Of a stretch of 64,000 bases of DNA, positions 34,953-43,812 are shown one piece after another (the first letter of the stretch is position 1; the number at the start of each line of letters is the position of its first letter). Made by a program: the position numbers and the translations under genes. The stretch comes from Pararhodobacter marinus (GTDB lineage: Bacteria; Pseudomonadota; Alphaproteobacteria; Rhodobacterales; Rhodobacteraceae). The notes under the pieces were generated by a model that searched no databases, was not told the DNA's origin, and saw only the letters and a list, made by a program, of their open reading frames with translations. The DNA is taken from the NCBI RefSeq assembly GCF_003122215.1, contig NZ_QEYD01000003.1, positions 310,001-374,000 of the forward strand, read 5' to 3'.

Positions 34953-36797
34953 ATGCTTGACCAGTGCAGAGTGTACGCCGCCGGCTTCGACCGGGTTCGC
35001 CGCCGGGCGCGGGGTTTCGTCACCGGCGCGCGGGGCTCGGTGTCGATCGAGTTCGTCCTGTCCCTGCCGCTGATGCTGTGGGGCCTCGCCGCGATGGTGG
35101 TGTTCTTCAACGGCTACCAGGCGCGCTATCACGCGCAAATGGCCGCGCAGACCGTGGCCGACATCATGTCGCGCGAAACCAACCTGTTCACGGCCAATTA
35201 CATCGAGGGCCTGAACGACGTCTACGATTTCCTTGCCGATAACACCTATGAAACCCGGCTGCGCGTGTCGTCGGTGATCTGGGATTCCGCGAACGAGCGG
35301 AACCGGCTGCAATGGTCCTATGCGACCCGCGATCTGTCCGAGCTGCCCGCCGACGTGTTCGAGCTGCTCGATAACGGCGATTATGCGGGCCTGCAGCAAG
35401 CCTTCGGCGAAGACGAGTCCGTCACCTTCGCCAATGCCGTCTACCAGATGCCGGTCGAAGACCTTGCCGACCGTATCCCGCCCGTCCTGCCCGGCGAGGC
35501 GCTGCTCCTGGTCGAGGCGTTCTCGCTGTGGGAGCCTTTCGCCAATGTAGGGATCGGCCAGCTTCGGTTTTCTCCGGTCATCGTGGTGCGCCCGCGCTTC
35601 GCGCCCTGGATCAATTTCGACGGGATCGAGCCGATCTATCCCGAAACCGATTACGAGATCGCCTGGACCGGCGGCGGCAACGAGGAACTGCCCGATCCCG
35701 GCGACGAGGTCGACGAGCCCGATCCCGATACCGGGCAGGTCGCGAGCTTCGGCTTCGACGACGGCGTCACCACGGGCTTTTCGCAAAGCACGATCACCCA
35801 GAACGGCCCCAACGGCGCCTATCTCGGGCCGTTCGGGCAGGCAACGCGCAACGCGCCGGTCACGCTGAACGTGTCCTTGCCGCAAGCGGGCAGTGTCGCG
35901 ACGATCGAGTTCGATTTTCTCAGGATCGACAGCTGGGACGGGTTCGACGCGACATGGGGCGGGACGCTGGGCGACAGTTTCACGGTGATGATCGACGGCA
36001 CACCGATCTCGATGGATCCCTTCGTGCATTCCACGCTTGCGCCCTATCCCCGGAGCCGCGCCTCGGCCGGATACCTGCGGTCGATGACCTACCGCATGAC
36101 GATGACCCCGACGAGCCCGCTGCAAAACGTCACCGGCCAGTATTACGAGGACCAGACCTGGCATGTCGTGCTGACCATCGACAACGCGCCGCAGACTTTC
36201 CAGCTGGGTTTTTCCTCGACCCTGAGCGAGGACATCAACAACGAGGCCTGGGGCCTCGACAACCTGACGATCGCGTCGGCGGGCAGTGGAACGGCGCCGA
36301 GCTTCATCGCCGACCCGGCCCGTGCGCTCGGCGCGGATCCCAACACCCGCTTCCCGCGCTATTCAGGCTGCCCCGATTACCGGATCGCCGCGCCGTGGCT
36401 GTCCATGGGACGCTCGGATCTGGCCACCGGCATTCGCATGCCGCAGCGCACCGGAACGTCGACCAACCTGAGCGCCTGTGGCAACACGCTGCGCGGATGG
36501 GGCTGGATGAATGCCTCGCCCCACCTGATCCTCAATTACGACAACGAGAATATCAGCTCGACCAGCACGGCGCTGCAATTGCGTCTGGATGACGGCAACA
36601 GCGGCTATACCTGCGACACCACGCTCGCGGTGCGCGACCCGAACGGCCAGTGGTATTTCAATGACGATTACTCGGGCTGGAACGCGGGGCTGCGGATCAC
36701 CAACGCGCCGTCGGGTCAATACGTGATCTTCACCGGAGGCTATAGCAGCACCGCTTGCAATGCCCACCTGATCATCGATGAGTGGACCAACCGCTGA
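34953..36797 (+). CDS. TadE-like protein with large beta-rich C-terminal extension
   Basis: A 614-residue protein, about four times a normal TadE. The N-terminal processing motif is G28 followed by SVSIEFVLSLPLMLWGLAAM (glutamate at +5). A helical/mixed region (about 70-250) leads to an acidic linker (PDPGDEVDEPDPDTG), a predicted jellyroll-like region (about 260-450; SFGFDDGVTTGFSQS, EAWGLDNLTIAS) and a last domain with four cysteines and repeated D/N-G turns (LDDGNSGYTCDTTLAVRD, YFNDDYSGWNAG). The extension resembles lectin- or adhesin-type modules. The ATG at 34953 has GAGG six bases before it; an ATG at 34941 overlaps the previous stop. Confidence 0.83.
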   Translation: MLDQCRVYAAGFDRVRRRARGFVTGARGSVSIEFVLSLPLMLWGLAAMVVFFNGYQARYHAQMAAQTVADIMSRETNLFTANYIEGLNDVYDFLADNTYETRLRVSSVIWDSANERNRLQWSYATRDLSELPADVFELLDNGDYAGLQQAFGEDESVTFANAVYQMPVEDLADRIPPVLPGEALLLVEAFSLWEPFANVGIGQLRFSPVIVVRPRFAPWINFDGIEPIYPETDYEIAWTGGGNEELPDPGDEVDEPDPDTGQVASFGFDDGVTTGFSQSTITQNGPNGAYLGPFGQATRNAPVTLNVSLPQAGSVATIEFDFLRIDSWDGFDATWGGTLGDSFTVMIDGTPISMDPFVHSTLAPYPRSRASAGYLRSMTYRMTMTPTSPLQNVTGQYYEDQTWHVVLTIDNAPQTFQLGFSSTLSEDINNEAWGLDNLTIASAGSGTAPSFIADPARALGADPNTRFPRYSGCPDYRIAAPWLSMGRSDLATGIRMPQRTGTSTNLSACGNTLRGWGWMNASPHLILNYDNENISSTSTALQLRLDDGNSGYTCDTTLAVRDPNGQWYFNDDYSGWNAGLRITNAPSGQYVIFTGGYSSTACNAHLIIDEWTNR

Positions 36798-36833
36798 GCC
36801 GGGCAACCCGGATCGGGACAGGGGCGCGCGGGG

Positions 36834-37427
36834 TCAGACCCGGGCGCCCGCCGCGTTCAGCACCATATCGACATAGATATCCTCGACCCGGTCGCGGCTG
36901 AGCCGCCCGCCCTCGCGGAACCAGGTATTCACCCCGGTCAGCATGGCGATCAGCGCCATCGTCGCAAGCTTGGTGTCGGGCACGGTCAGCGTGCCTTCGT
37001 CCTGACCCGCGCGCAGGATGCTCTCGAGCTCGGCCTCGTAGCATGAGCGCAGGGCACCGATCCGCGCGAAATTCTCGGGGGTGAGGTTACGCAACTCCAT
37101 ATAGGCGATGAAGACCGCATCCGCGCGCGCGGCGTGAAAGCGGATGTGGAAGCGCGCGAAATGCTCGAGCCGGTCGCGCGCATCGCCCTTGGGCGCCTCG
37201 GCCCGCCACGCGGCCAGCAAGGCTTCCATGTGGTCGGACATCGCGTCGAACAGAAGGCTCTGCTTGTCGGCGGTGTAAAGATAGAGCGCACCGGCCTGCA
37301 CCCCCACCTCGGCGGCGATCTGGCGCATCGAGACCGCCGCGTAGCCGTCGCGCGCAAACAGCCGCAAGGCGGTCTCGCGCAGTTTGGGGCCGGTGATCTC
37401 GGCGCGGGATCCGGGTTTTCGAGCCAT
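36834..37427 (-). CDS. TetR/AcrR-family transcriptional regulator
   Basis: A 197-residue regulator: N-terminal TetR helix-turn-helix (GPKLRETALRLFARDGYAAVSMRQIAAEVGVQAGALYLY) and an all-helical ligand domain. The N-terminus MARKPGSRAEIT and overall length resemble regulators of acyl-CoA metabolism, but the ligand is unknown. A perfect palindrome lies 14-27 nt upstream of its ATG, indicating autoregulation. A similar site precedes the isobutyryl-CoA dehydrogenase gene at 9.3 kb. Confidence 0.9.
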   Translation of the reverse strand: MARKPGSRAEITGPKLRETALRLFARDGYAAVSMRQIAAEVGVQAGALYLYTADKQSLLFDAMSDHMEALLAAWRAEAPKGDARDRLEHFARFHIRFHAARADAVFIAYMELRNLTPENFARIGALRSCYEAELESILRAGQDEGTLTVPDTKLATMALIAMLTGVNTWFREGGRLSRDRVEDIYVDMVLNAAGARV

Positions 37428-37440
37428 GCCGCATTTTCAC

Positions 37441-37454
37441 TGAACGCCCGTTCA
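37441..37454. promoter_or_regulatory. perfect TetR-type operator
   Basis: TGAACGCCCGTTCA is an exact 14-bp inverted repeat (TGAACG, 2-bp centre, CGTTCA) immediately upstream of the TetR-family gene and 93 bp from the divergent lipoprotein gene. Confidence 0.78.
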
Positions 37455-37546
37455 ATTCAAGCCCGGATGCGCCCCTCGCCGCCGCTTTGCCGCTTCACAC
37501 CCAACCGGGCGGTTGTTACCATGCCGCGATCTGACCCGAGGCCCGC

Positions 37547-37855
37547 ATGACCCGCATCTCCGTCCCTTCCCTTGCCCTTGCCGCGTTGCTGGGCCTGTCG
37601 GCCTGTGCGACGGTTGCGGCCGATGCCCCGGCCCTGCTGCCGCAATCGGTGATCGACGCCCGCACGCAGGGAGCCGCGGATCCCAGCCGGGCACAGGCCA
37701 GCAGCGCGGCGCTGAACGCCCGCGCGGCCAGCCTGCGCGCCCGCGCCCAGCAAATGCGCTATCAGGGCCTGTCTTTTGCCGATTACGCCGAGATGCGCCG
37801 CCGCGCACTGGCGCTTGATGAACAGGCGACGGACGCGCAAGCGGGCAGCAACTGA
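37547..37855 (+). CDS. small putative lipoprotein
   Basis: A 102-residue protein with a lipoprotein signal, LALAALLGLSAC, lipidation at C20. The mature part is a helical, alanine/arginine-rich stretch (ARAASLRARAQQMRYQGL) ending in an acidic tail. GAGG sits six bases before the ATG. No family recognised; periplasmic, anchored to a membrane. It is unidirectional with hom but separated by 141 bp. Confidence 0.8.
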   Translation: MTRISVPSLALAALLGLSACATVAADAPALLPQSVIDARTQGAADPSRAQASSAALNARAASLRARAQQMRYQGLSFADYAEMRRRALALDEQATDAQAGSN

Positions 37856-37996
37856 ACCGCCTTTGCGAGGCAACGACAGGACCACGGGCCTTGCGCGGCC
37901 CGCATCGCCCATCGGCGCATTGCGCCTCTGGCGGCTCTCGGATAATCCAAGCGCGACGCCCGCGCCCCCGCGCGGGCAGGTAATCCGGAGCTTTTC
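37856..37996 (+). promoter_or_regulatory. hom upstream region with GC hairpin
   Basis: This 141-bp gap contains a perfect 8-bp hairpin, GCCCGCGC (37958-37965) with GCGCGGGC (37970-37977), 20 nt before the hom ATG. I see no leader peptide with repeated threonine or methionine codons and no recognisable riboswitch, so attenuation is not supported. GGAG precedes the start. Confidence 0.35.
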
Positions 37997-39295
37997 ATGT
38001 CGTCCCCTTCTTCCGCCCCCTTGCGTCTGGGCATCGCCGGTCTCGGGACCGTCGGTATCGGTGTGGTCAAGATCGTCCAGACCCATGCCGAGATGATCAT
38101 GCGCCGGGGCGGTCGGCCTATCGAGATCGTCGCGGTCAGCGCCAATTCGCGCACCAAGGAACGCGGCGCGGATATCTCGGGCTATGCGTGGGAAGACGAT
38201 CCCGTGGCTTTGGGCCGGCGCGACGACATAGACGTCGTGATCGAACTGATGGGCGGCGAGAACGGCGCGGCCAAGGCGCTTGTCGAGACCGCGCTGAAGA
38301 ACGGCAAGGATGTCGTCACCGCCAACAAGGCCCTGCTGGCCCGCCACGGCACCGAACTGGCCCGGCTGGCCGAATCCCACGACCGCGTGCTGCGCTTCGA
38401 AGCCGCCGTCGCGGGCGGCATCCCCGTGATCAAGGCCCTGACCGAGGGGCTGGCCGGCAACCGTATCACCCGCGTGATGGGCGTGATGAACGGCACCTGC
38501 AACTACATCCTGACGCGGATGGAGGCGACCGGACAGGGCTATAACGTGCTCTTCGACGAGGCGTTCAAGCTGGGCTATCTGGAAGCCGATCCCAATCTCG
38601 ACGTGGGCGGCATCGATGCGGGTCACAAGCTGAGCCTGCTGTCGGCCATCGCCTTCGGCACCGAGGTCGATTTCGACAATGTCGTTCTGCAGGGGATCGG
38701 CTCGATCTCGCTCGACGATATCCGGCTGGCGCGCGACATGGGCTATTCGATCAAGCTTCTGGGCGTGGCGCAGATGACCGGGCGGGGGCTGGAGCAGCGC
38801 ATGACGCCCTGTCTGGTGCCGGAAACGCATCCGCTGGGCCAGCTTCAGGGCGGGACCAACATGGTGGTGATCGAAGGTGACTCGGTCGGCCAGATCGTCC
38901 TGCGGGGCGCCGGAGCGGGCGAAGGCCCGACCGCCAGCGCGGTGATGGGCGATGTGCTCGACATCGCGCGCGGGTTGCGGCTGCCGGTCTTCGGCCAGCC
39001 AGCCGCGACGCTCACCGACGCGCCGCCCGCCGTCGTCAGCGCGGGCGCGCCGTGGTATCTGCGCATGACGCTCTTGGACAAGCCCGGCGCGCTGGCCAAG
39101 ATCGCCACGCTTCTGGGCGAAAGCGGGATCTCCATCGCGCGGATGCGGCAATATTCGCATGACGGCACCGACGCGCCCGTGCTGATCGTGACGCACAAGG
39201 CCTCGTCGGACGATATCAGCTTCGCGCTGGCGAAATTCGCCGAAACCGGGGTCGTCGTGGGCGACCCGGTGGCGCTGCGCATCGAAGAGGTCTGA
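37997..39295 (+). CDS. hom: homoserine dehydrogenase
   Basis: It reduces aspartate semialdehyde to homoserine, the branch point to threonine, methionine and isoleucine. The 432-residue protein has the NAD(P) motif GIAGLGTVGIGVV, VVTANKALLA, the catalytic domain with GVMNGTCNYILT and DPNLDVGGIDAGHKL, and a C-terminal ACT domain (about 350-425; LLDKPGALAKIATLLGE) for feedback inhibition by threonine. It is not fused to aspartokinase. glpX follows. Confidence 0.96.
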   Translation: MSSPSSAPLRLGIAGLGTVGIGVVKIVQTHAEMIMRRGGRPIEIVAVSANSRTKERGADISGYAWEDDPVALGRRDDIDVVIELMGGENGAAKALVETALKNGKDVVTANKALLARHGTELARLAESHDRVLRFEAAVAGGIPVIKALTEGLAGNRITRVMGVMNGTCNYILTRMEATGQGYNVLFDEAFKLGYLEADPNLDVGGIDAGHKLSLLSAIAFGTEVDFDNVVLQGIGSISLDDIRLARDMGYSIKLLGVAQMTGRGLEQRMTPCLVPETHPLGQLQGGTNMVVIEGDSVGQIVLRGAGAGEGPTASAVMGDVLDIARGLRLPVFGQPAATLTDAPPAVVSAGAPWYLRMTLLDKPGALAKIATLLGESGISIARMRQYSHDGTDAPVLIVTHKASSDDISFALAKFAETGVVVGDPVALRIEEV

Positions 39296-39517
39296 GCGTC
39301 ACCGCCCTGAGGGGGTCGGGCGGCTGGCCGCCGCCCCCTCCCTCGCTCACCGCTGAATCGCCGCATCCGCGCCATGCTCTTGCTTGAAGCGCGGCGCATG
39401 GGTTTTGACACCTTTTGCCCTCCCAAGCGGGCGTTAGCGGCACCAGCGTTGTCCCGCTCCCCCGCCCGCGCTATGCAGGTCGCGCAACCCGCGCCCGGTT
39501 TCAATCAAGGAATGATC

Positions 39518-40483
39518 ATGTCCGACTCTCCCCTGTTTCACGATCGCATGCTGTCGCTGGGCCTCGCCCGCGTGTCCGAGCAGGCGGCGATGGAATCCGC
39601 CGACTGGATCGGCCGCGGCGACGAAAAGGCGGCCGACCAGGCGGCCGTCAACGCCATGCGCAACCAGCTTAACCTGCTGGACATCAAGGGCGTCGTGGTC
39701 ATCGGCGAGGGCGAGCGCGACGAGGCGCCGATGCTCTATATCGGCGAGGAAGTCGGCAACGGGAACGGCCCCGAGGTGGATATTGCCCTCGACCCGCTCG
39801 AAGGCACCACGCTGACCGCCAAGGACATGCCGAACGCGCTGACTGTCATCGCCATGGCGCCGCGCGGCACGCTGCTGCACGCACCCGACGTCTACATGGA
39901 CAAGCTGGCCATCGGTCCGGGCTATGCCCCGGGCACCGTGACGCTGGACATGGAGCCCGCCGAGCGCGTGCGCGCTCTGGCCAAGGCCAAGGGCTGCGAG
40001 ACCACCGACATCACCTGCTGCATCCTCGAGCGTCCGCGCCACGAGGATCTGATCCGCGAAGTGCGCTCGACTGGCGCCTCGATCCGCCTGATCACCGATG
40101 GCGACGTCGCGGGCGTGATCCACTGCGCCGAGCCGCACCTGACCGGCATCGACATGTATATGGGCTCGGGCGGTGCGCCCGAGGGCGTTCTGGCCGCTGC
40201 CGCGCTGAAGTGCATGGGCGGGCAGATGTTCGGCCGGCTGCTGTTCCGCAACGATGACGAGCGCGGGCGCGCGGCCAAGGCCGGGATCACCGAACTCGAC
40301 CGCGTCTATAGCCGCGACGAACTGGTGACGGCGGACGTGATCTTCTCGGCCACCGGCGTGACCAATGGCTCGATCGTGCAGGGCATCAAGCGCGAGCCCG
40401 GCTGGATCGAAACCGAAACCCTGCTGATGCGCTCGAAAACCGGCTCGGTGCGGCGCATGATCTACCGCAACCCGGTGAAATGA
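39518..40483 (+). CDS. glpX: class II fructose-1,6-bisphosphatase
   Basis: A GlpX-type phosphatase of 321 residues for gluconeogenesis (or the Calvin cycle). It has metal- and phosphate-binding segments GEGERDEAPMLYIGEEVG and DIALDPLEGTTLTA, and DGDVAGVIHCAEP. The ATG at 39518 has AAGGA seven bases upstream; the in-frame ATG six bases earlier is too close to that site. recJ starts 10 bp after the stop. hom-glpX-recJ is a recurring order in Rhodobacteraceae as I recall it. Confidence 0.95.
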   Translation: MSDSPLFHDRMLSLGLARVSEQAAMESADWIGRGDEKAADQAAVNAMRNQLNLLDIKGVVVIGEGERDEAPMLYIGEEVGNGNGPEVDIALDPLEGTTLTAKDMPNALTVIAMAPRGTLLHAPDVYMDKLAIGPGYAPGTVTLDMEPAERVRALAKAKGCETTDITCCILERPRHEDLIREVRSTGASIRLITDGDVAGVIHCAEPHLTGIDMYMGSGGAPEGVLAAAALKCMGGQMFGRLLFRNDDERGRAAKAGITELDRVYSRDELVTADVIFSATGVTNGSIVQGIKREPGWIETETLLMRSKTGSVRRMIYRNPVK

Positions 40484-40493
40484 ACCCGGTGAC

Positions 40494-42236
40494 ATGACTG
40501 CCTATCTTGGCGTTGAAACATCGCTGACGGGCCGACGCTGGGTCGGCCCGGGCACCGAGAGGGAACGACAGGCCGAGGCGCTGGCACAAGCCACGCGCCT
40601 GCCTTTGGCGCTGTGTTCGGTTCTGGCGCATCGTCAGGTCCCCCCCGACGAGGCCGCCGGTTTCCTCGCGCCCTCGCTGCGCGCGCTCTTGCCCGATCCC
40701 CGGCTTCTGCGCGACATGGAGAAAGCCGCAGCCCGCCTTCTGTCCGCGCTGAAATCGCGCGAGAAGATCGCCGTGTTCGGTGATTACGACGTGGATGGCG
40801 GCGCGTCCTCGGCGCTTCTGCTCTGCTGGCTGCGCGCCATGGGCCACGACGCCACGCTTTATATTCCCGACCGTATCGACGAAGGCTACGGCCCCAACGA
40901 ACCGGCGATGGAAGCGCTGGCTCGCGACCACGGGCTGATCGTCTGCGTCGATTGCGGCACGCTCTCGCACGGCCCCGTCGCGGCGGCCAAGGGCGCCGAC
41001 GTGGTCATCCTCGATCACCACCTCGGCGGCGAGACGCTGCCCGAGGCGCTGGCCGTGGTGAACCCCAACCGACAGGACGAATCGGGCGATCTGGGCCATC
41101 TCTGCGCGGCGGGCGTGGTCTTCCTGCTGCTGGTTGAAGCCAATCGCCAGCTGCGCGACGACGGCGTCAGGGGCCCCGACCTGATGGGCTATCTCGACCT
41201 TGTGGCGCTGGCGACGGTGGCCGATGTGGCGCCGCTGATCGGCGTCAATCGCGCCTTCGTGCGGCAGGGGCTCAAGGTCATGGCGCAGCGCGGGCGTCCC
41301 GGTCTGGTCGCGCTCAGTGATGTGGGCCGTATCGACCAGGCGCCGACCCCCTACCATCTGGGCTTCGTTCTGGGCCCGCGCGTCAATGCGGGCGGACGGA
41401 TCGGCGCGGCCGATCTGGGCGCGCGGCTTCTGTCGACCGACAACGCGTTCGAAGCGCAAAAGATCGCGGCCCAGCTCGATCAGCTCAACGACGACCGCCG
41501 CGCCATCGAACAGGCGGTGCGCGAGGAGGCGCTCGCGCAAGCCGAGTTCCGGGGCCTCGACGGCCCGCTGGTCTGGGCCGCCGCCGAGGGCTGGCATCCG
41601 GGCGTGATCGGCATCGTCGCCGCACGGCTGAAAGAGGCCACCAATCGCCCCGCCGTGGTGATCGCGCTCGACGGGGACGAGGGCAAGGGCTCGGGCCGCT
41701 CGGTCGCGGGGGTGGATCTGGGCGCCTCGATCCAAAGGCTCGCGCTGGAGGGCCTCCTTGTGAAAGGCGGCGGTCACCGGATGGCCGCGGGCCTGACCGT
41801 GACGCGCGACCGACTCGAGTCGGCAATGGAACGGTTGGGCGAGCTCTTGGCCAAGCAGGGAGCCGGCCAGGGCGGCGCGGGCGATCTGCGGCTCGACGGG
41901 CTGTTGATGCCGGGCGCCGCGACGGTCGGGATGGTCGAAACGCTCGAACAGGCCGGACCTTTCGGACAAGGTGCCCCTGCCCCGCGATTCGCCTTCCCGT
42001 CGATGGCGATTCTCGATGCCCGCCAGATCGGCACAGGCCACCTGAAACTGCGATTCGGCGACCCGGCGGGCGCCTCGCTCGAGGCCATTGCCTTCGGCGC
42101 CTATGACGGCCCGCTGGGCGCGGCGCTGGCCCGGCGCACGCCCGGCCTTTGGCACCTCGCCGGCAAGGTCGAGATCAATTCCTGGGGCGGCCGCAACCGC
42201 GTGCAGCTTCGCCTCGACGACGCCGCGCCCGCCTGA
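40494..42236 (+). CDS. recJ: single-stranded-DNA-specific exonuclease RecJ
   Basis: A 5'-3' single-strand exonuclease for recombinational and mismatch repair. The 580-residue protein contains the DHH-family motifs GDYDVDG, VCVDCGTLSHG, ILDHHLGGE, and the DHHA1 region with VKGGGHRMAAGLTV, then an OB-like C-terminal domain. Slightly longer than E. coli RecJ (577), so complete. It is probably co-transcribed with glpX. Confidence 0.95.
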   Translation: MTAYLGVETSLTGRRWVGPGTERERQAEALAQATRLPLALCSVLAHRQVPPDEAAGFLAPSLRALLPDPRLLRDMEKAAARLLSALKSREKIAVFGDYDVDGGASSALLLCWLRAMGHDATLYIPDRIDEGYGPNEPAMEALARDHGLIVCVDCGTLSHGPVAAAKGADVVILDHHLGGETLPEALAVVNPNRQDESGDLGHLCAAGVVFLLLVEANRQLRDDGVRGPDLMGYLDLVALATVADVAPLIGVNRAFVRQGLKVMAQRGRPGLVALSDVGRIDQAPTPYHLGFVLGPRVNAGGRIGAADLGARLLSTDNAFEAQKIAAQLDQLNDDRRAIEQAVREEALAQAEFRGLDGPLVWAAAEGWHPGVIGIVAARLKEATNRPAVVIALDGDEGKGSGRSVAGVDLGASIQRLALEGLLVKGGGHRMAAGLTVTRDRLESAMERLGELLAKQGAGQGGAGDLRLDGLLMPGAATVGMVETLEQAGPFGQGAPAPRFAFPSMAILDARQIGTGHLKLRFGDPAGASLEAIAFGAYDGPLGAALARRTPGLWHLAGKVEINSWGGRNRVQLRLDDAAPA

Positions 42237-42472
42237 CCGGGCGCCCGGGACGGCCTGAAACGCTTTGGAAATCCGCCCGTCAGTGCCCTCTCAAGGCGCT
42301 GAGATGCCTGTCACAACCGTGAAACGAGGCGGCCCGAAACGCTCGGTCGTGCACGACGAAAAAAGTTGTCACGAAGGCGAAAAATTCCCCTTGCGCCCGC
42401 CCGGACGCTGGCCTAAACACCGCCTCACGCCGGAAGCGAAACGCTGACAAGCATCGCAGAAAGCGCAAAGGT
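42237..42472 (+). promoter_or_regulatory. intergenic region with probable tRNA promoter
   Basis: No gene is seen in these 236 bp. A promoter-like pair, TTGCGC (42391-42396) and TAAACA (42414-42419) with a 17-bp spacer, lies about 55 bp before the tRNA. Confidence 0.45.
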
Positions 42473-42547
42473 GGCCCGTTCGTCTATCGGTTAGGACGCC
42501 AGGTTTTCAACCTGGAAAGAGGGGTTCGACTCCCCTACGGGCTGCCA
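42473..42547 (+). tRNA. tRNA-Glu (anticodon TTC)
   Basis: A 75-nt cloverleaf with encoded CCA. The acceptor GGCCCGT pairs with ACGGGCT (the first pair is G-U). The D-loop has TCGGTTAGGA, the anticodon arm is CCAGG-TTTTCAA-CCTGG with TTC at the centre, and the T-arm is GGGG-TTCGACT-CCCC. The TTC anticodon reads GAA/GAG glutamate codons. Confidence 0.96.
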
Positions 42548-42782
42548 CTTTTCCTTATACAGACACGTTTTCAAGTGCCTTTCGGGGCGCTCCTTTGCGT
42601 ATGCGTGCGCCCCCTTCACCCGCAGTCGAGCCCCCTTCCCGGGCAAGCTGTTGCAGATCGGCACCCCCGGCGCGCAGCGATCCGGAGAGTATTTTCCGCT
42701 GTGAAAGAACCGTGTACTGCTTGACCCGATCGGGACTTGCGCAACCATTGTCCCAGACTGCCTTTTCGGAACCGGGGGTTTC
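42548..42782 (+). other. intergenic region, no gene recognised
   Basis: These 235 bp follow the tRNA with a short T-rich stretch (CTTTTCCTT). They contain no convincing open frame with a ribosome-binding site. The promoter of the downstream lipoprotein gene should lie here but no clear -35/-10 pair stands out. Confidence 0.4.
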
Positions 42783-43079
42783 ATGACACTCTATCGCAGA
42801 CTTTCAGCGGGTTCGCTGCTGGTGCTTTCCGTCGCTCTTGCCGGCTGCGTCAGCACCACCGCGCCAGACCCGACCAACGAATCCCAGTTCCTGCCGGAGC
42901 TGCCCGAAGGCATCATGAACGTGGTGGCCCCGAACCAGGACCTGACCGCCGTGCGCATCATGCCTTCGGATGGCTGCTACTGGTACCGTCACAGCAATGT
43001 CGTCGAAACGACCTTCGTGCCGCTGCGCACGCGCGACGGGCGGATGATCTGCACCAATGCCGGGGCACCCGCGGCGTAA
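42783..43079 (+). CDS. small putative lipoprotein
   Basis: A 98-residue protein with a lipobox signal, LLVLSVALAGC, lipidation at C22. The mature domain has two further cysteines, in SDGCYWYRH and MICTNAG, that could form a disulfide. It resembles small roseobacter envelope lipoproteins of unknown function. A hairpin terminator follows. Confidence 0.82.
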   Translation: MTLYRRLSAGSLLVLSVALAGCVSTTAPDPTNESQFLPELPEGIMNVVAPNQDLTAVRIMPSDGCYWYRHSNVVETTFVPLRTRDGRMICTNAGAPAA

Positions 43080-43104
43080 CGCCGGCAGGGGATGGGAAAT
43101 GACA

Positions 43105-43131
43105 AAGGGCGCCGCGATTGCGGCGCCCTTC
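43105..43131. terminator. terminator between lipoprotein and L,D-transpeptidase genes
   Basis: AAGGGCGCCGC (43105-43115) and GCGGCGCCCTT (43120-43130) form an 11-bp perfect stem with a GATT loop, between two convergent genes. The trailing T-run is short. Confidence 0.78.
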
Positions 43132-43164
43132 TGCATGTCGGGTCTGCGGGGTCGGTCTGCGCAG

Positions 43165-43812
43165 TCACGCCGCGTAGAGATGCGCCGTGGCGCCGACCTC
43201 GACCTGGTCGTACAGGTTGATGATATGCGGCATCACCATCCGCACGCAGCCCGAGCTGGCACGCGAGCCGATCGACCAGGGCTGCGGCGTGCCGTGGATG
43301 CGCAGATAGGTGTCGCGGTTGCCCACATAGAGATAGAGCGCGCGCGCGCCCAGGGGGTTCTCGGGGCCGCCCGGCATGCCGCCGGCGAATTCCTGGTATT
43401 CCGGGTTGCGGCGGATCATGTTCGCCGTGGGCGTCCAGGAGGGCCAGCGCGCCTTGCGGCCGATGCGGAAGGTCCCCGCTTCGTACAGGTCGTCCTGGCC
43501 GATGGCGACGCCGTAGCGCATTGCCGTCCCGTCGCCCTGGATGTGGTAGAGATAGCGCGCCACCGCGTCGACATGGATGTCGCCCGCGCGCAGGCCGTCA
43601 TTGGCCTCGACCCGGCGCGGCAGGAAGCGCGGATGCAGATCCCAGGGGTTGGAAAAGGACGGGTCGTAGCCCGCGGGCGTGACCTGCGCGTCCCAGCTGT
43701 CCCACTGGCTTTCCTGAGCGGTCTGGGCGAAGAGCTGGCGCGGGCCAGCGACAAAGGGCGCGGCCAGGGCAGCGGCGGCGCTTTTGGCGATGAAAGAGCG
43801 TCTGGACGTCAC
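43165..43812 (-). CDS. L,D-transpeptidase (YkuD domain), Tat-type signal
   Basis: A 215-residue periplasmic enzyme. The N-terminus TSRRSFIAKSAAAALAAPFV resembles a twin-arginine signal. The YkuD domain (about 77-213) has H173 in IHGTPQPWS and the catalytic C189 in SSGCVRM with R191. Such enzymes form 3-3 cross-links in peptidoglycan or attach envelope proteins to it. The GTG start at 43812 has AGAGGA upstream. Confidence 0.92.
   Translation of the reverse strand: MTSRRSFIAKSAAAALAAPFVAGPRQLFAQTAQESQWDSWDAQVTPAGYDPSFSNPWDLHPRFLPRRVEANDGLRAGDIHVDAVARYLYHIQGDGTAMRYGVAIGQDDLYEAGTFRIGRKARWPSWTPTANMIRRNPEYQEFAGGMPGGPENPLGARALYLYVGNRDTYLRIHGTPQPWSIGSRASSGCVRMVMPHIINLYDQVEVGATAHLYAA

Noticed and set aside
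37856-37996. Possible threonine/methionine attenuator or riboswitch before hom
   Set aside because: Only a simple GC hairpin; no leader peptide or SAM-type riboswitch core was seen.
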